NCBI RefSeq assembly: GCF_014779765.1
Contig: NZ_JACXZA010000002.1
Location: 760,066 to 824,065, forward strand
From: Paenibacillus terricola
Lineage (GTDB): Bacteria > Bacillota > Bacilli > Paenibacillales > Paenibacillaceae
DNA length: 64,000 nt
Direction: 5' to 3'
Shown: positions 52,263 to 61,598 of the stretch, one piece after another
Position numbering within the stretch: position 1 is the first letter of the stretch
Layout of the letters: every line of letters starts with the position of its first letter
Made by a program: the position numbers and the translations under genes
Notes under the pieces: model-generated
What the model was told of the DNA's origin: nothing
The model's database searches: none
Seen by the model: only the letters and a program-made list of their open reading frames with translations

Positions 52263-53144
52263 TTATACTGCGGTCACTGACTTGAAATAGTCGATAACGA
52301 CCTCACGAAACCGCTGCGCCGCTTGCGAGATATATCGGCTCTTGTGCGATAGCAACGCGATTTCCCTTACCAATTGCTGATCCTCGATTGCTAAGTATCG
52401 GATGCTCTCTCGGGCGCCACGCGCTGTGCTTGGTATGAAGGCAATGCCAATCTCCGCCTCAACTAGCGCGCTCAGCCTTGCAGGCTCGTCCCCTTCGAAG
52501 ATGTACTGCGGCTCAAACCCTGCTGACCTGCACACCTCATCGACAAAATCACGAGTTCCATATCCCTTCTTCACGCTAACAAACCATTCGTTTCTAAGTT
52601 CGTTCAACGAAATGCTTGTCCGATGCGCAAGATGATGGCTTGCTGGAACAGCAACAACAATTGGATCGACACATACGATCTGACACTCGATATCTTCCCC
52701 GCGGATTGGTGGAGAGGACAAGCAGTAGTCGACCTCGCCTCGGCGCAGAAGCGTGACCATCTCCTCCGTCGCAAGCATCTGCACATGAAACTGAATATCC
52801 GGCAGCTGTTTACGGAATTCACGGAGGATCGGCGGCAGTGTACTTGCAGTCGTCACAGCTAACGCTAACGTGCGACTCTCCTGACTTGTTAAGTCCTTAA
52901 TCTCAAGTTTTCCCTGCTCCAACTCCAGCATAGCCCGTTCTGCGCGCCGCAGGAATCGTGTTCCAAGTTCGTTCAGACGAAGATTTCTGCCTGTCCGATC
53001 AAACAGCGGTGCGCCTAGATCCTCCTCTAATCGTTGGATGGTCTTGCTAAGAGAAGATTGCGTCACATGCAGCGTACGAGCAGCTTCAGTAACGTGCTCT
53101 AATCGAGCAACGGTAATAAAATATTGCAGTTGAAGAAGCTCCAT
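52263..53144 (-). CDS. LysR-family transcriptional regulator
   Basis: The 293-residue protein starts at ATG 53144 after AGGAGG. The first 60 residues are the winged helix (LQYFITVARLEHVTEAARTLHVTQSSLSKTIQRLEEDLG in parts). Residues 90-290 form the two-lobed effector domain. It is divergent from an MFS exporter gene at 53259 with a 114-bp gap, the standard arrangement of a regulator with its target. The inducer cannot be told. Confidence 0.93.
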   Translation of the reverse strand: MELLQLQYFITVARLEHVTEAARTLHVTQSSLSKTIQRLEEDLGAPLFDRTGRNLRLNELGTRFLRRAERAMLELEQGKLEIKDLTSQESRTLALAVTTASTLPPILREFRKQLPDIQFHVQMLATEEMVTLLRRGEVDYCLSSPPIRGEDIECQIVCVDPIVVAVPASHHLAHRTSISLNELRNEWFVSVKKGYGTRDFVDEVCRSAGFEPQYIFEGDEPARLSALVEAEIGIAFIPSTARGARESIRYLAIEDQQLVREIALLSHKSRYISQAAQRFREVVIDYFKSVTAV

Positions 53145-53258
53145 TCTGATCCTCCTTTCATTCCTTCTAGTCAATGAGATCATAACATGAAATGCGTTGG
53201 AGTAAATCAGTCACATTCGATAAGATAACATCATCACAACTTATTGGGAGGAATAAGC

Positions 53259-54659
53259 ATGCGTGCACATAACTGGTGGCTGATGATAGCAGTTGGACTT
53301 GGAATATTGTTAAATCCGCTCAATTCATCGATGGTTGCGGTTGCCATACCGGGCTTGCAGCAAGTGTTTCATCTCGACTTTACCAAGGTATCCTGGATCA
53401 TCTTCTCGTTCTACATCGCCAGCGCTGTTGCCCAACCTGTTATGGGAAGAGCGAGTGATCTGTACGGTCGCAGAAGGATCTTCCTTATAGGACTCATCGT
53501 TGCTTTTGCTGCTTCCCTCTTGGCTCCATTATCGGCAACGTTTGGATGGCTTATCGTGTTTCGGATCTTACAATCCATCGGTACAAGTATGATGGTTGCT
53601 GTAGGCATGGCGATTATACGCATTCATGTGACGGAGAAGCAAGCGACTGCGTTGTCGGTATTAAGTATTTTCCTGTCTGGTGCGGCGGCAATTGGCCCAT
53701 TCGTCGGGGGAATGCTCATGGATTGGTGGGATTGGCGTGCGATCTTCTTCGTCAACATTCCATTCGTCATTGGAAGCTTCGTATTGGCATGGAGGGTAAT
53801 ACCACGGGACGACCACACGACCACTGATCATAATCGGAGCATTCGTCAATGGTTGACGCGAATGGATGCGATCGGCATTATTTTGTTCACCATAGGATTG
53901 GTCGCCTTGCTCTTCGGGTTGTTGTCTGTCAAAGCTTCAACTACTATATCGTTACCCCATATCCTAATCGGGCTAATCGGGTGTATTCTCCTGTTCGTAT
54001 TCATTCGTCAAGAAATACGCGCGAAATCGCCATTCATCCCTTTACGAGTGTTCGCTCAGTACCCAGCAATGACGCTGGTCAACCTTGAATTCATGCTCGT
54101 TAACTTGCTCTACTACTCGCTATTCTTCGGACTACCTTCTTACTTACAAACGGTTCGTCATGTTAGTGAGTCCCATACCGGCATTCTCATGTTGAGTCTC
54201 GGACTGTGTTCGCTCGTTGCTTCACCATTCGCAGGGCGTTGGATTGACCGTTCGGGACCTCGGCCAGCCTTACTTGTATCGGCGCTGCTTATGACATTTA
54301 GTTCGGCGTGGCTTGTTATGCTTAATGAGAATTCACCCACAATAAGCGTATGTGTGGCATTAGCCGCTTTTGGCGTAAGCAATGGTCTGAACAATGTCGG
54401 GCTTCAGTCGGCTCTATTCCAGAGTGCTCCGAAAGAGATGATCGGCGTTGCATCCGGCTTATTCATTACGTCCAGATACTTCGGGACAATACTCTCCTCT
54501 TTATTAATAGGTGTAATAATGGGTGGCACTTTCAGTTTCGAAGGATTCCGGGTGCTTGGCATTTGTCTTACCCTTCTCTCGGTATCGTTAGTTATGCTAA
54601 GCTGGCGACGAAGAAAAGCCAAATCTGCACAAGAGTCGAGCATGAATCAAGCGGTATAG
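53259..54659 (+). CDS. DHA2/DHA1-type MFS exporter
   Basis: The 466-residue membrane protein starts at ATG 53259, after GGGAGG. It shows the loop 2-3 motif GRASDLYGRRRIFLIG, the helix 4 motif IGTSMMVAVGMAI and the helix 5 antiporter motif GAAAIGPFVGGMLMDWWDWRAIFF. About 14 helices are present. It probably exports a drug or toxic metabolite under the control of the divergent LysR gene. Nearest described relatives would be drug exporters of the EmrB/Bmr3 type. Confidence 0.9.
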   Translation: MRAHNWWLMIAVGLGILLNPLNSSMVAVAIPGLQQVFHLDFTKVSWIIFSFYIASAVAQPVMGRASDLYGRRRIFLIGLIVAFAASLLAPLSATFGWLIVFRILQSIGTSMMVAVGMAIIRIHVTEKQATALSVLSIFLSGAAAIGPFVGGMLMDWWDWRAIFFVNIPFVIGSFVLAWRVIPRDDHTTTDHNRSIRQWLTRMDAIGIILFTIGLVALLFGLLSVKASTTISLPHILIGLIGCILLFVFIRQEIRAKSPFIPLRVFAQYPAMTLVNLEFMLVNLLYYSLFFGLPSYLQTVRHVSESHTGILMLSLGLCSLVASPFAGRWIDRSGPRPALLVSALLMTFSSAWLVMLNENSPTISVCVALAAFGVSNGLNNVGLQSALFQSAPKEMIGVASGLFITSRYFGTILSSLLIGVIMGGTFSFEGFRVLGICLTLLSVSLVMLSWRRRKAKSAQESSMNQAV

Positions 54660-54697
54660 ATATAGAAAGTATCTAACAGCATGTTCTTTCTGCATGA

Positions 54698-54739
54698 AAA
54701 GACCGACCACCTCCTTCATGAAGGAGACAATCGGTCTTT
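54698..54739 (+). terminator. Terminator between the MFS exporter and the convergent lipoprotein gene
   Basis: AAAGACCGA and TCGGTCTTT pair, with a second inner stem CTCCTT/AAGGAG around CATG. A and T runs on both flanks allow use on both strands. Confidence 0.85.
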
Positions 54740-54762
54740 ATAATTATCAATCTATAACGGAA

Positions 54763-55755
54763 TTACTTAAGTTCGGTCAAAGCTTTCTCCCGATAGGCGT
54801 CCACTGCTGGAATGGCTGATTTGCCATTAGTCGAACGAACTTGCCAATCGGATTGCTGAAGCACCTCTATAAAGCCTTGAATGATCTTGCCGGTTTGCGT
54901 ATCTGCATAATCCTTCGCAACTCGCTCATAGCTAGTTTTCACTTCATTAAGCAGCTTAAAGGAGTTTTCTCTGTCATAAATAGGTGAATTGTCGGCGCCG
55001 TTGAGATAAATTGTCAGAGCTCCCTCATACATTGTTTTCACTTTGGAAGCTTCAGGGGTCGTCGGATATTTCGATACGTATTGGTCATATGCGATAATAC
55101 GATCCGCGAACTGGTCCCAAGTGATGACTAGACCGCCGTCAGACATTGCTTTCTGATCGGACTGCTGCGCTAACAAGTCGATGTACGAGGTGAATGCCGG
55201 CGACAATGCATTCGCATATTTGCGAAGAGAACCGTAATCCACAATTGGGAAAATGGATCCTTCAACCGTCTCCAGCTTGTATCCATCTGCGAATGTTCCC
55301 TCAACAAGCGTGCGAACCGATTCGTCTTGAATCTGTTTGACGCTGTCCTTGGTGATTGGCCAATCCAACTTATTCAATGCGTCTGTAACATTCTCCTTAT
55401 AGAAGGAATCCTGACGACTCGGCAGTTCTTCCTCATACCTCGCCACCAATTCTCGTGCAACCTTATCTGCATCTTCAGCCGGCAATTGCGCCAAATAATC
55501 ATTCATAAACGCAAGAACCCCGCGGATATCGGCTTTATCGTCCTTCAGTGCTTCATAATTGCTAAGGATCTTATTCTTATCCGGCATTTCATCTGCTGGT
55601 GGTTTCTCCGATTGTTGATCGGTATTGACCACCGTATTATCATTAGGGTTGCTTGCCGCGTTGTTATCTTTATCTTTATTATCGCAACCCACCATTAATA
55701 CGGCTGTGAGCACACACATCATAGCAGCAGTACTGGCTTTTACTCTTAATCGCAT
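54763..55755 (-). CDS. Hypothetical lipoprotein, mainly helical
   Basis: The 330-residue protein starts at ATG 55755 after AAGGGGAG. A lipoprotein signal ends in V-G-C (Cys24). A low-complexity Asn/Asp linker to about residue 60 precedes a predominantly helical domain with repeated acidic helices (KILSNYEALKDDKADIRGVLAFMNDYLAQ, DRIIAYDQYVSKYPTTPEASKVKTMYEGAL in parts). The latter stretch resembles a tetratricopeptide-type hairpin. No catalytic motif is visible. I do not recognise the family. Single gene, with a shared terminator. Confidence 0.8.
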   Translation of the reverse strand: MRLRVKASTAAMMCVLTAVLMVGCDNKDKDNNAASNPNDNTVVNTDQQSEKPPADEMPDKNKILSNYEALKDDKADIRGVLAFMNDYLAQLPAEDADKVARELVARYEEELPSRQDSFYKENVTDALNKLDWPITKDSVKQIQDESVRTLVEGTFADGYKLETVEGSIFPIVDYGSLRKYANALSPAFTSYIDLLAQQSDQKAMSDGGLVITWDQFADRIIAYDQYVSKYPTTPEASKVKTMYEGALTIYLNGADNSPIYDRENSFKLLNEVKTSYERVAKDYADTQTGKIIQGFIEVLQQSDWQVRSTNGKSAIPAVDAYREKALTELK

Positions 55756-55913
55756 ATTTGTTCTCCCCTTATAATTGTAGTCAGGTACTATCCATCCAAA
55801 CGATATCAAAGGAGATTTGGTTGCATTAAATGCGTGGAAATTTATTTCCTATTCGTCTTTTATGGCAAATTAATAAGGCTATCGAATGATCGACAGCCCA
55901 GAAACTACTTCGT

Positions 55914-56255
55914 TCATATATGATGCCAGTTCTTCATAAATACCGTACCCACTGTGATGACGGAAATAACGAGAAATAAGACAGCGTATGTAGCCTGCCC
56001 ACTCGCATACAACGCTGCGAAGGCTAGCACGAACACTAGCAATTTCAATGCGGAACGAGTCGGATAAGCGAAGACCGGGTACGAGGCTTTCGGTGCCAAG
56101 AACATTCCCCACATCACGATAACAACAAGAGGAACTGCAATTGCAAGTCCGACTTTCACCACCCCTGCAGTTTCGATATGATAACCCCAATAACCAAACG
56201 CAATCATAGCGGCCAGTTCCAACAGGAAGAAAACAGTAAGCACGAGCGACTTCAT
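55914..56255 (-). CDS. YrdB/DUF2568 small membrane protein
   Basis: The 113-residue protein starts at ATG 56255 after AAAGGAG. Four hydrophobic helices are seen, with the family blocks ELAAMIAFGYWGY near the start, WGMFLAPKA in the middle (about 58-66) and KLLVFVLAFAALYASGQ. This is the pattern of the YrdB (DUF2568) family of unknown role. It is preceded by the DedA gene terminator and is probably transcribed on its own. Confidence 0.87.
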   Translation of the reverse strand: MKSLVLTVFFLLELAAMIAFGYWGYHIETAGVVKVGLAIAVPLVVIVMWGMFLAPKASYPVFAYPTRSALKLLVFVLAFAALYASGQATYAVLFLVISVITVGTVFMKNWHHI

Positions 56256-56310
56256 ATCCCAGCTCCTTTGGCTTATTACATATGGCAATTATAACCACGC
56301 TGCCCAAATT

Positions 56311-56334
56311 AAAAAAGCCGCAATTATGCGGCTT
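56311..56334 (-). terminator. Terminator after the DedA-family gene
   Basis: AAGCCGCA and TGCGGCTT pair around ATTA; AAAAAA at 56311-56316 gives the U run on the minus strand. Confidence 0.87.
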
Positions 56335-56341
56335 CCCTGTC

Positions 56342-56935
56342 CTATACAGCTTTCTTCCTAAGTCGCTGGAACAAATAAAACAGCAACGACGATGCAACAC
56401 CGACAATAATCATGATGAACATATAGCGATTGATTGTATGGTGATACGCCTCGAACTTCAAGCCCAGCGCGTGCCCGAGCAGGATGAACGTGCAGACCCA
56501 GAACCAAGCGCCTGTATAGGCATAAATCGCATAGTGACGAAAAGGAATTCGCATCACGCCGCAGAAATACCCCGTGAAATGACGAACGCCTGGTATGAAA
56601 TAAGCAATAAACAACAGCTTTTCACCATATTTCTCGAACCAGTTCGACAGCTTCTTCAGCTGCGCTTCACCGAGGTGAAAATGTTTGCCGTATTTCAGCA
56701 CGAAAGGCTCCCCTAATTTGTACCCGATTAGGTAAGACAGAGTGACGCCAATCGTAACACCGACGCCAGCAGTTAAGATGCTCAATAACAGATTCATTCT
56801 GCCCTCTGAAATGAACACGCCGGTGTAACTCATTAACATTTCACCCGGCAGAGGTAAAGCAAGCATCTCGAGCAGCAACGCTGCGAATAGAATCCCGTAA
56901 CCATAATGCTCCAGCCATGATGCGACGTTCCCCAC
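56342..56935 (-). CDS. DedA-family membrane protein
   Basis: The protein is about 197 residues long. GTG 56935 is preferred because GAGGAA lies 5-8 bases before it; an ATG 45 bases upstream has no site. The family signature is clear: E-x3-PLPGE as LEMLALPLPGE, YLIGYKLGEPF, the amphipathic helix LSNWFEKYGEKLLFIAYFIPGVRHFTGYFCGVMRIPF in parts with the conserved Arg and Gly, and a C-terminal helix. DedA proteins help recycle undecaprenyl phosphate or act as lipid scramblases. The substrate of this one is unknown. Confidence 0.93.
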   Translation of the reverse strand: MGNVASWLEHYGYGILFAALLLEMLALPLPGEMLMSYTGVFISEGRMNLLLSILTAGVGVTIGVTLSYLIGYKLGEPFVLKYGKHFHLGEAQLKKLSNWFEKYGEKLLFIAYFIPGVRHFTGYFCGVMRIPFRHYAIYAYTGAWFWVCTFILLGHALGLKFEAYHHTINRYMFIMIIVGVASSLLFYLFQRLRKKAV

Positions 56936-57087
56936 TCGATTCCTCTTCTTTCTTAATCGTTCTGATGCCTTCTGCTCCATGCTGAACTTGCAGATTTGAC
57001 CTTTTAGTTGTTCCCTTCCCGTGCATGAAAAAACCGCAGGATATACCCACGGTTCACGCTTGCAGATCCATATCCTTAACCTTATCC

Positions 57088-57777
57088 TTACTGACTCATC
57101 CCATATAAAATCTTACCGGCAAGACGATCCAACCGTTCCTGCATGCCGTCATCGTCACTGCTCTGCGATTGTACGGCACATAGAAGCTGGCGCTTCTTAA
57201 TGAGATAGTAGTCATAAAGCGCATTCCTCAGCGTCAAATTCTGCTTCATCAGATATACAGGATCCATCAGGTTCCGGAAAATCAATTCATCCTGCATAAT
57301 AAGCAGCGTTGCATTCTGCTGAATAAAAATGCCTTCGTTCATGCCCTTCTCATAGAACATCCGCAGCCGATCGTTGCGGGCGGCAATGGCTGATTCAAGC
57401 TTGCCATACAACTCCGGGAACGTCTCCCGCAGGTCTTTCAAGAAAGGCTCCGAGCGATAGCTTGCGATCAACAACGTCCGTACGAACGTGTTGCGGAAGC
57501 GCTCCTCATAGGAGCTCTCTGCTCCTGGCAGGTCCTCTGCATCATTCTCTTCGACGCTGTTTACGAATTGATCAATGACTAGGTCAATGATCTCATCCTT
57601 GGAACTGAAGTATTTGTACAATGTTGCCTTAGAAATATCCATCTGCTTCGCAATATCGTCCATTCTAAGCTGTTGAAAGCCCGAATTTCGGAAGGGGACC
57701 AACAGCTTGTTGGCGAGCCTGCATTTGCACTCGAGGTCATTATATCGGAAGCCGGGTTGTTCCTCCGGTTTCTTCAT
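57088..57777 (-). CDS. TetR-family repressor
   Basis: The 229-residue protein starts at ATG 57777 after AAAGGGGG. Its helix-turn-helix lies at about residues 30-65 (GFQQLRMDDIAKQMDISKATLYKYFSSKDEI in parts), after an unusual N-terminal extension of about 20 residues containing C-K-C. The C-terminal ligand-binding helices show no known specificity. It is divergent from a DHA2 MFS gene at 57935 with 157 bp between, so it probably represses that exporter. Confidence 0.92.
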   Translation of the reverse strand: MKKPEEQPGFRYNDLECKCRLANKLLVPFRNSGFQQLRMDDIAKQMDISKATLYKYFSSKDEIIDLVIDQFVNSVEENDAEDLPGAESSYEERFRNTFVRTLLIASYRSEPFLKDLRETFPELYGKLESAIAARNDRLRMFYEKGMNEGIFIQQNATLLIMQDELIFRNLMDPVYLMKQNLTLRNALYDYYLIKKRQLLCAVQSQSSDDDGMQERLDRLAGKILYGMSQ

Positions 57778-57934
57778 TCCACGTTCCCCCTTTATGTCTA
57801 CAGTATAATCGAATGTTTGGATAACGTAAACATTGTGTACGAACTATACATTTTTAATGAATTTAGTTTACTTTGGTTAGGGCGTGTAGTATGATGTAGA
57901 AACTAAAAAAGACAGGAATTGGAGTGAAGGAAAC

Positions 57935-59416
57935 ATGCTGGAAAATGCTGCTCCGACCCACATAAAGTTCTGGCCGATCATGATCGCAATCTTCTTCGGC
58001 TCGTTCCTCAGTGTCATGGGCATCAGTACGATTAATATTGCCCTGCCCTTTCTCATCGAGGATTTCCACAGTGATCTGAATACGATCCAGTGGGTACTGA
58101 CAGGATTTATGCTTTCGCTAGGTGTTATTGCACCATTAACCGGTTATTTGGGCAATCGGTTCGGGTTCAAGAAGCTGTACTTGTATTCCATGGTCGGCTT
58201 TGTCGTGTTCTCACTGTTGTGCGCATTGGCGTGGGATACAACATCGCTGATCGCCTTCCGTATTCTGCAAGGTGCCTTCAGCGGTCTTGTTCTGCCGGCG
58301 ACGATGACGATTATCTTTCAAGTCATCCCGCGTGAAAAGCAGGCGTTCGCAGTCAGCATATGGGCATTGTCAGGTATGCTCTCCCCTGCATTCGGCCCGA
58401 CGCTCAGCGGCTGGCTCATTCAGAATTTCAGTTGGGAATGGTTGTTCTACATCAATATTCCGATTGGCATTATCGCTATCGTCTTCATTCAACTAATGAT
58501 CCCGGACTATCGAATCGGCAGCCGCAAACCGCTTGATATCGCAGGTCTCGCAATTGTAGTAACAAGCAGTACAGCACTTCTGTTGGGCCTTAGCGAAGGA
58601 CGGCAATGGGGCTGGACCTCGTGGAATACATTAGGGCTGTTCGCACTTGGAATTGTGGCGCTGTTGCTGTTCATTTGGCGAGAGCTTCATACTGAGCATC
58701 CGCTGCTGAATCTTCGCGTGTTCACGAACGCTCGGTTTACGATCTCATTGATTTCAGCAACTTTAATTATGATCAGCCTATATTCAGGCACGCTGCTCAT
58801 TCCGCTATTTCTGCAGAACGTGCAGCACATCTCGGCTTTGGATACGGGGATCATCATGCTCCCTGCGTCTCTTATCATGGCGCTGTTCATGCCAGTAGCG
58901 GGAAAGCTATACAGTCGCTTGGGGCCTCTCTGGCTGACAGTTGCAGGTATCATCCTTATTCTGATCGGCAGCTACGAGATGACTCAATTGGATGTCGGCG
59001 TTTCCCATACGTACATTATTGTCTGGATGACAGTCCGCAACATTGGCGTATCTCTCGCTGCTGCAGCTACTGGTACGGCGGGTATGGAGGAAATATCCGG
59101 TGCGCTTTCCGGCGATGCATCCGCAGTCAATAACTGGGTGCGCAACGTAGGCGGCTCGTTCGCCATTGCGCTCTTTACCTCCCTGCTCATCTCCCATGAG
59201 ACTTCGCATGGTCAGACGCTTGCAGCATCCGGAACGCAGGATCAAGCGACAATTCCGCTGCTTGCGTATACGATGAGCGTGAACGATGTGTTCATGGTGG
59301 CTACGATTATCGTTGCCATTGCACTTCCGCTCGGACTGCTCGTCAGGAAGAAACGAATAGCTACGCCAGCTACAGTCTCGGAAGCCGGACTCGCAGGCGC
59401 TGAGCAAACTTCTTAA
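57935..59416 (+). CDS. DHA2 (EmrB/QacA) MFS multidrug exporter
   Basis: The 493-residue protein starts at ATG 57935 after GGAGTGAAGG. There are 14 hydrophobic helices. The motifs are NIALPFLIEDF in helix 1, the GYLGNRFGFKKLYLYS loop, LQGAFSGLVLPATMTI in helix 4 and GMLSPAFGPTLSGWLIQNFSWEWLFYINIPIG (antiporter motif C, in parts). It should export cationic or amphipathic compounds with proton antiport. The divergent TetR gene is its likely repressor. Confidence 0.94.
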   Translation: MLENAAPTHIKFWPIMIAIFFGSFLSVMGISTINIALPFLIEDFHSDLNTIQWVLTGFMLSLGVIAPLTGYLGNRFGFKKLYLYSMVGFVVFSLLCALAWDTTSLIAFRILQGAFSGLVLPATMTIIFQVIPREKQAFAVSIWALSGMLSPAFGPTLSGWLIQNFSWEWLFYINIPIGIIAIVFIQLMIPDYRIGSRKPLDIAGLAIVVTSSTALLLGLSEGRQWGWTSWNTLGLFALGIVALLLFIWRELHTEHPLLNLRVFTNARFTISLISATLIMISLYSGTLLIPLFLQNVQHISALDTGIIMLPASLIMALFMPVAGKLYSRLGPLWLTVAGIILILIGSYEMTQLDVGVSHTYIIVWMTVRNIGVSLAAAATGTAGMEEISGALSGDASAVNNWVRNVGGSFAIALFTSLLISHETSHGQTLAASGTQDQATIPLLAYTMSVNDVFMVATIIVAIALPLGLLVRKKRIATPATVSEAGLAGAEQTS

Positions 59417-59436
59417 TTTTGAATCGATAATAACTG

Positions 59437-59478
59437 AAGGCCCAACCACTTGTCCTGGAGGACAGACGGTTGGGCCTT
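59437..59478 (+). terminator. Terminator between the MFS exporter and the convergent GNAT gene
   Basis: AAGGCCCAACC and GGTTGGGCCTT pair perfectly, with an inner TGTCC/GGACA stem around TGGA, followed by CTTGTG. Confidence 0.87.
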
Positions 59479-59500
59479 CTTGTGTCTATTACAGAATCGT

Positions 59501-59920
59501 TTAATGGGTATCCTTAGAATACACAGAGAACCCGCTCCGCTTCTCCCAGTTATTTCGGGTCCAGAATTGATTGCCTACCTCATTGTCGTCGATAACGAAG
59601 ATATGACATTTGTCGATTCCTTCTTCGCTTAGTTGGTGCAGACACCGGTCAACCATTTGCTGTCCGATTGACTGCTTGCGATACTGTGGCGATACTGCCG
59701 TATGATAAATAAAGCCTCTTCGGCCATCGTGTCCGCACAGAATCGTACCGACAATGCGTCCTTCGATCTCGTAAACAAAGCTAAAACCCTCATTCCTGGC
59801 GAGATACTTCTCAATATTCGTTCTTGAGTCTGCATTGCTAACTGACAGCCCTTCAATGCTGCGCCATAGAGCAATCATTTGATCATAATCTTCAATATGC
59901 ATCTCACGTAGTCCGGTCAT
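59501..59920 (-). CDS. GNAT N-acetyltransferase
   Basis: The 139-residue protein starts at ATG 59920 after AGGAG. The GNAT fold is complete: EDYDQMIALWRSI at the start, the central strand IVGTILCGHDGRRGFIYHTAVSPQYR and motif A with Q-x2-G-x-Q as RKQSIGQQMVDRCLHQL (about 80-95). It ends in GNQFWTRNNWEKRSGFSVYSK. It transfers acetyl from acetyl-CoA to an unknown amine; YpeA-like small-molecule or ribosomal roles are both possible. Confidence 0.9.
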   Translation of the reverse strand: MTGLREMHIEDYDQMIALWRSIEGLSVSNADSRTNIEKYLARNEGFSFVYEIEGRIVGTILCGHDGRRGFIYHTAVSPQYRKQSIGQQMVDRCLHQLSEEGIDKCHIFVIDDNEVGNQFWTRNNWEKRSGFSVYSKDTH

Positions 59921-59988
59921 GCCCGTTCAACTCCTATTGTTCATGTTGTAATCCCAATACTTAAATCATAACGGAAGGCACGAATATA

Positions 59989-60537
59989 ATGAACGAGAAA
60001 TTAATCGAACTACGTCATTTTATAATGAAAGATGCACCTGAACTTCTTGCTTATAAAATAAGAAATCGTACGTTCCTCCAGCCGCTAGAGCCGATACGGA
60101 ACGAACAACATTACACACTGGAAGGCACGCAGCTTGAGCTTGCTTCAGATAACGAGAATCAAATTAACGGCTTATCTTGTATATTCGGGGTATTTCTAAA
60201 AGAGTCCGGACAGCTCGTCGGAAGAATCGCGTTAACGGGCATCTCAGGCGGCGCATTTCTTAATGCATACATGGGCTATGCTATCGATCAAGCTCATAAC
60301 GGCCAAGGCTTTGCAACGATTGCAGTCAATTATTGTGTCCGGCACGCATTCGAGCAGCTTGGGCTTCACCGAATTCAGGCAGGTGTCATGCCCACTAACA
60401 AAGCTTCCCTCCGTGTCCTAGAGAAAGCAGGTTTTCGGGAGGAAGGCTTAGCGAAGCATTATTTGCGCATCAATGGTCGTTGGGAAGATCATGTGCTGCT
60501 TGCCATTACGCAGGAAGACATAAATTCAAACGGATGA
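59989..60537 (+). CDS. RimJ/RimL-type GNAT N-acetyltransferase
   Basis: The 182-residue protein starts at ATG 59989 after GGAAGG. It shows the Rim-type pattern: ELRHFIMKDAPELL at the start, GRIALTGISGGAFLNAYMGYAIDQAHNGQGFATIAVNYCVRHAFEQLGLHRI in parts (acetyl-CoA site Q-x2-G-x-A), then PTNKASLRVLEKAGFREEGLAKHYLRINGRWEDHVLL. The family acetylates ribosomal protein N-termini or small amines; no specific target can be assigned. Confidence 0.92.
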   Translation: MNEKLIELRHFIMKDAPELLAYKIRNRTFLQPLEPIRNEQHYTLEGTQLELASDNENQINGLSCIFGVFLKESGQLVGRIALTGISGGAFLNAYMGYAIDQAHNGQGFATIAVNYCVRHAFEQLGLHRIQAGVMPTNKASLRVLEKAGFREEGLAKHYLRINGRWEDHVLLAITQEDINSNG

Positions 60538-60548
60538 CGAGCCATCAC

Positions 60549-60995
60549 CTACTTGGTAAAAATAGTCCGATAATGTATTCGCCGATATTCCGGTTCAAAC
60601 CCAAACTGTTCATAGAGCGTCAGTGCCGCTCCATTACAACTTTCAACGCTTAGACGAACATCGACCGCTCCTTCTGCTTGCAATCTTCGCAGCATCTCAT
60701 TTAGTATGGCACGGCCAACACCACGCCTTTGCCACTTACGCTTAACGGCGATTGTCGGAATTCGAGCATGATTATCCCTATTTATGGCGCAAATCAAACC
60801 GATAGACTCCCCTGTCTCATCTACACATAGCAAATAATGTTCGGGAGCAAACTCGGCTCCTTGAAACTCATGCGCGACACTCTCTGCCGATTTGTTCTTA
60901 CCGAATGCGTCACTATAAATTTCCGCCCACTTGCCAGCGTCTTCAAGTTTCGGCGAGCAGAATCGGAAGCCGCTCGGTGTAACATCAGGATTCAT
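60549..60995 (-). CDS. GNAT N-acetyltransferase (second of a coupled pair)
   Basis: The 148-residue protein starts at ATG 60995, which overlaps the TGA of the upstream acetyltransferase gene by four bases. The core is PTIAVKRKWQRRGVGRAILNEMLRRLQAEGAVDVRLSVE in parts (acetyl-CoA loop R-R-G-V-G-R), ending SCNGAALTLYEQFGFEPEYRRIHYR. The substrate is unknown. Tight coupling with the upstream GNAT suggests that the two act on the same or related compounds. Confidence 0.9.
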   Translation of the reverse strand: MNPDVTPSGFRFCSPKLEDAGKWAEIYSDAFGKNKSAESVAHEFQGAEFAPEHYLLCVDETGESIGLICAINRDNHARIPTIAVKRKWQRRGVGRAILNEMLRRLQAEGAVDVRLSVESCNGAALTLYEQFGFEPEYRRIHYRTIFTK

Positions 60996-61468
60996 CTGAC
61001 CCACAGGCGAAGACACATGATGTGCAAGCTGGATATCTCCTCCATACCCAAGTTCATGCCTAACGTTGTCTCCCCCGGAATACTTGTCATGGCACGATGA
61101 ATGAAATGAATTGGCTTCTTCTCGATTTGTGCGATTCGTTCAAGATGCGCGAACAGATGATGGAATATCGCTGTACCAATGCCCTGTATCCGCCAATCCA
61201 TATCGACGGTCGCATAGCAATACACAGCATTATGCGTACTTTGATCAACAAAGAACAAGGAGTAATAACCCACAATCGTACTTCCTTTTATAACAACAAA
61301 CGTATTGTCACGTCCACGTTCGCCTGGCTCGTCGAGCTCTTGTTCGAACATCTTAGTCGTCGTTCCAAAGGACATATGGTGACGATCCTTGTTGATCATC
61401 GAGACGATCATCTCTGTATCTTCTTGACGATGGATGCGAAACAGCAATCCAGCCTGATTAAGCTTCAC
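60992..61468 (-). CDS. GNAT N-acetyltransferase (first of a coupled pair)
   Basis: The 158-residue protein starts at GTG 61468, 8 bases after AAGGGGG; a TTG 18 bases earlier lies within that site. The fold shows FRIHRQEDTEMIVSMI at the start, STIVGYYSLFFVDQSTHNAVYCYATVDMDWRIQGIGTAIFHHLFAHL in parts (acetyl-CoA site R-I-Q-G-I-G-T), and a C-terminal NLGMEE segment. Substrate unknown. Confidence 0.86.
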   Translation of the reverse strand: MKLNQAGLLFRIHRQEDTEMIVSMINKDRHHMSFGTTTKMFEQELDEPGERGRDNTFVVIKGSTIVGYYSLFFVDQSTHNAVYCYATVDMDWRIQGIGTAIFHHLFAHLERIAQIEKKPIHFIHRAMTSIPGETTLGMNLGMEEISSLHIMCLRLWVR

Positions 61469-61566
61469 AAGCACAGCCCCCTTCAAATCGTAGTAGCTTA
61501 ATCATACCGCGTGTAAGGAATAGCAAGGGATATAATGATTGGCTATAGTCATTTATACACAGATCA

Positions 61567-61588
61567 AAACCGCCATAAATGGCGGTTT
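61567..61588 (-). terminator. Terminator of the ROK-MFS operon
   Basis: AAACCGCCA and TGGCGGTTT pair perfectly around TAAA, 11 bases after the MFS stop codon; TGATC follows on the minus strand with a short U run. Confidence 0.75.
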
Positions 61589-61598
61589 CATCATGCAC

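Noticed and set aside
57778..57934. TetR operator between the repressor and the DHA2 exporter genes.
   Set aside because: Only weak short dyads such as TGTA-N7-TACA were seen; not strong enough to call, although an operator is expected here.
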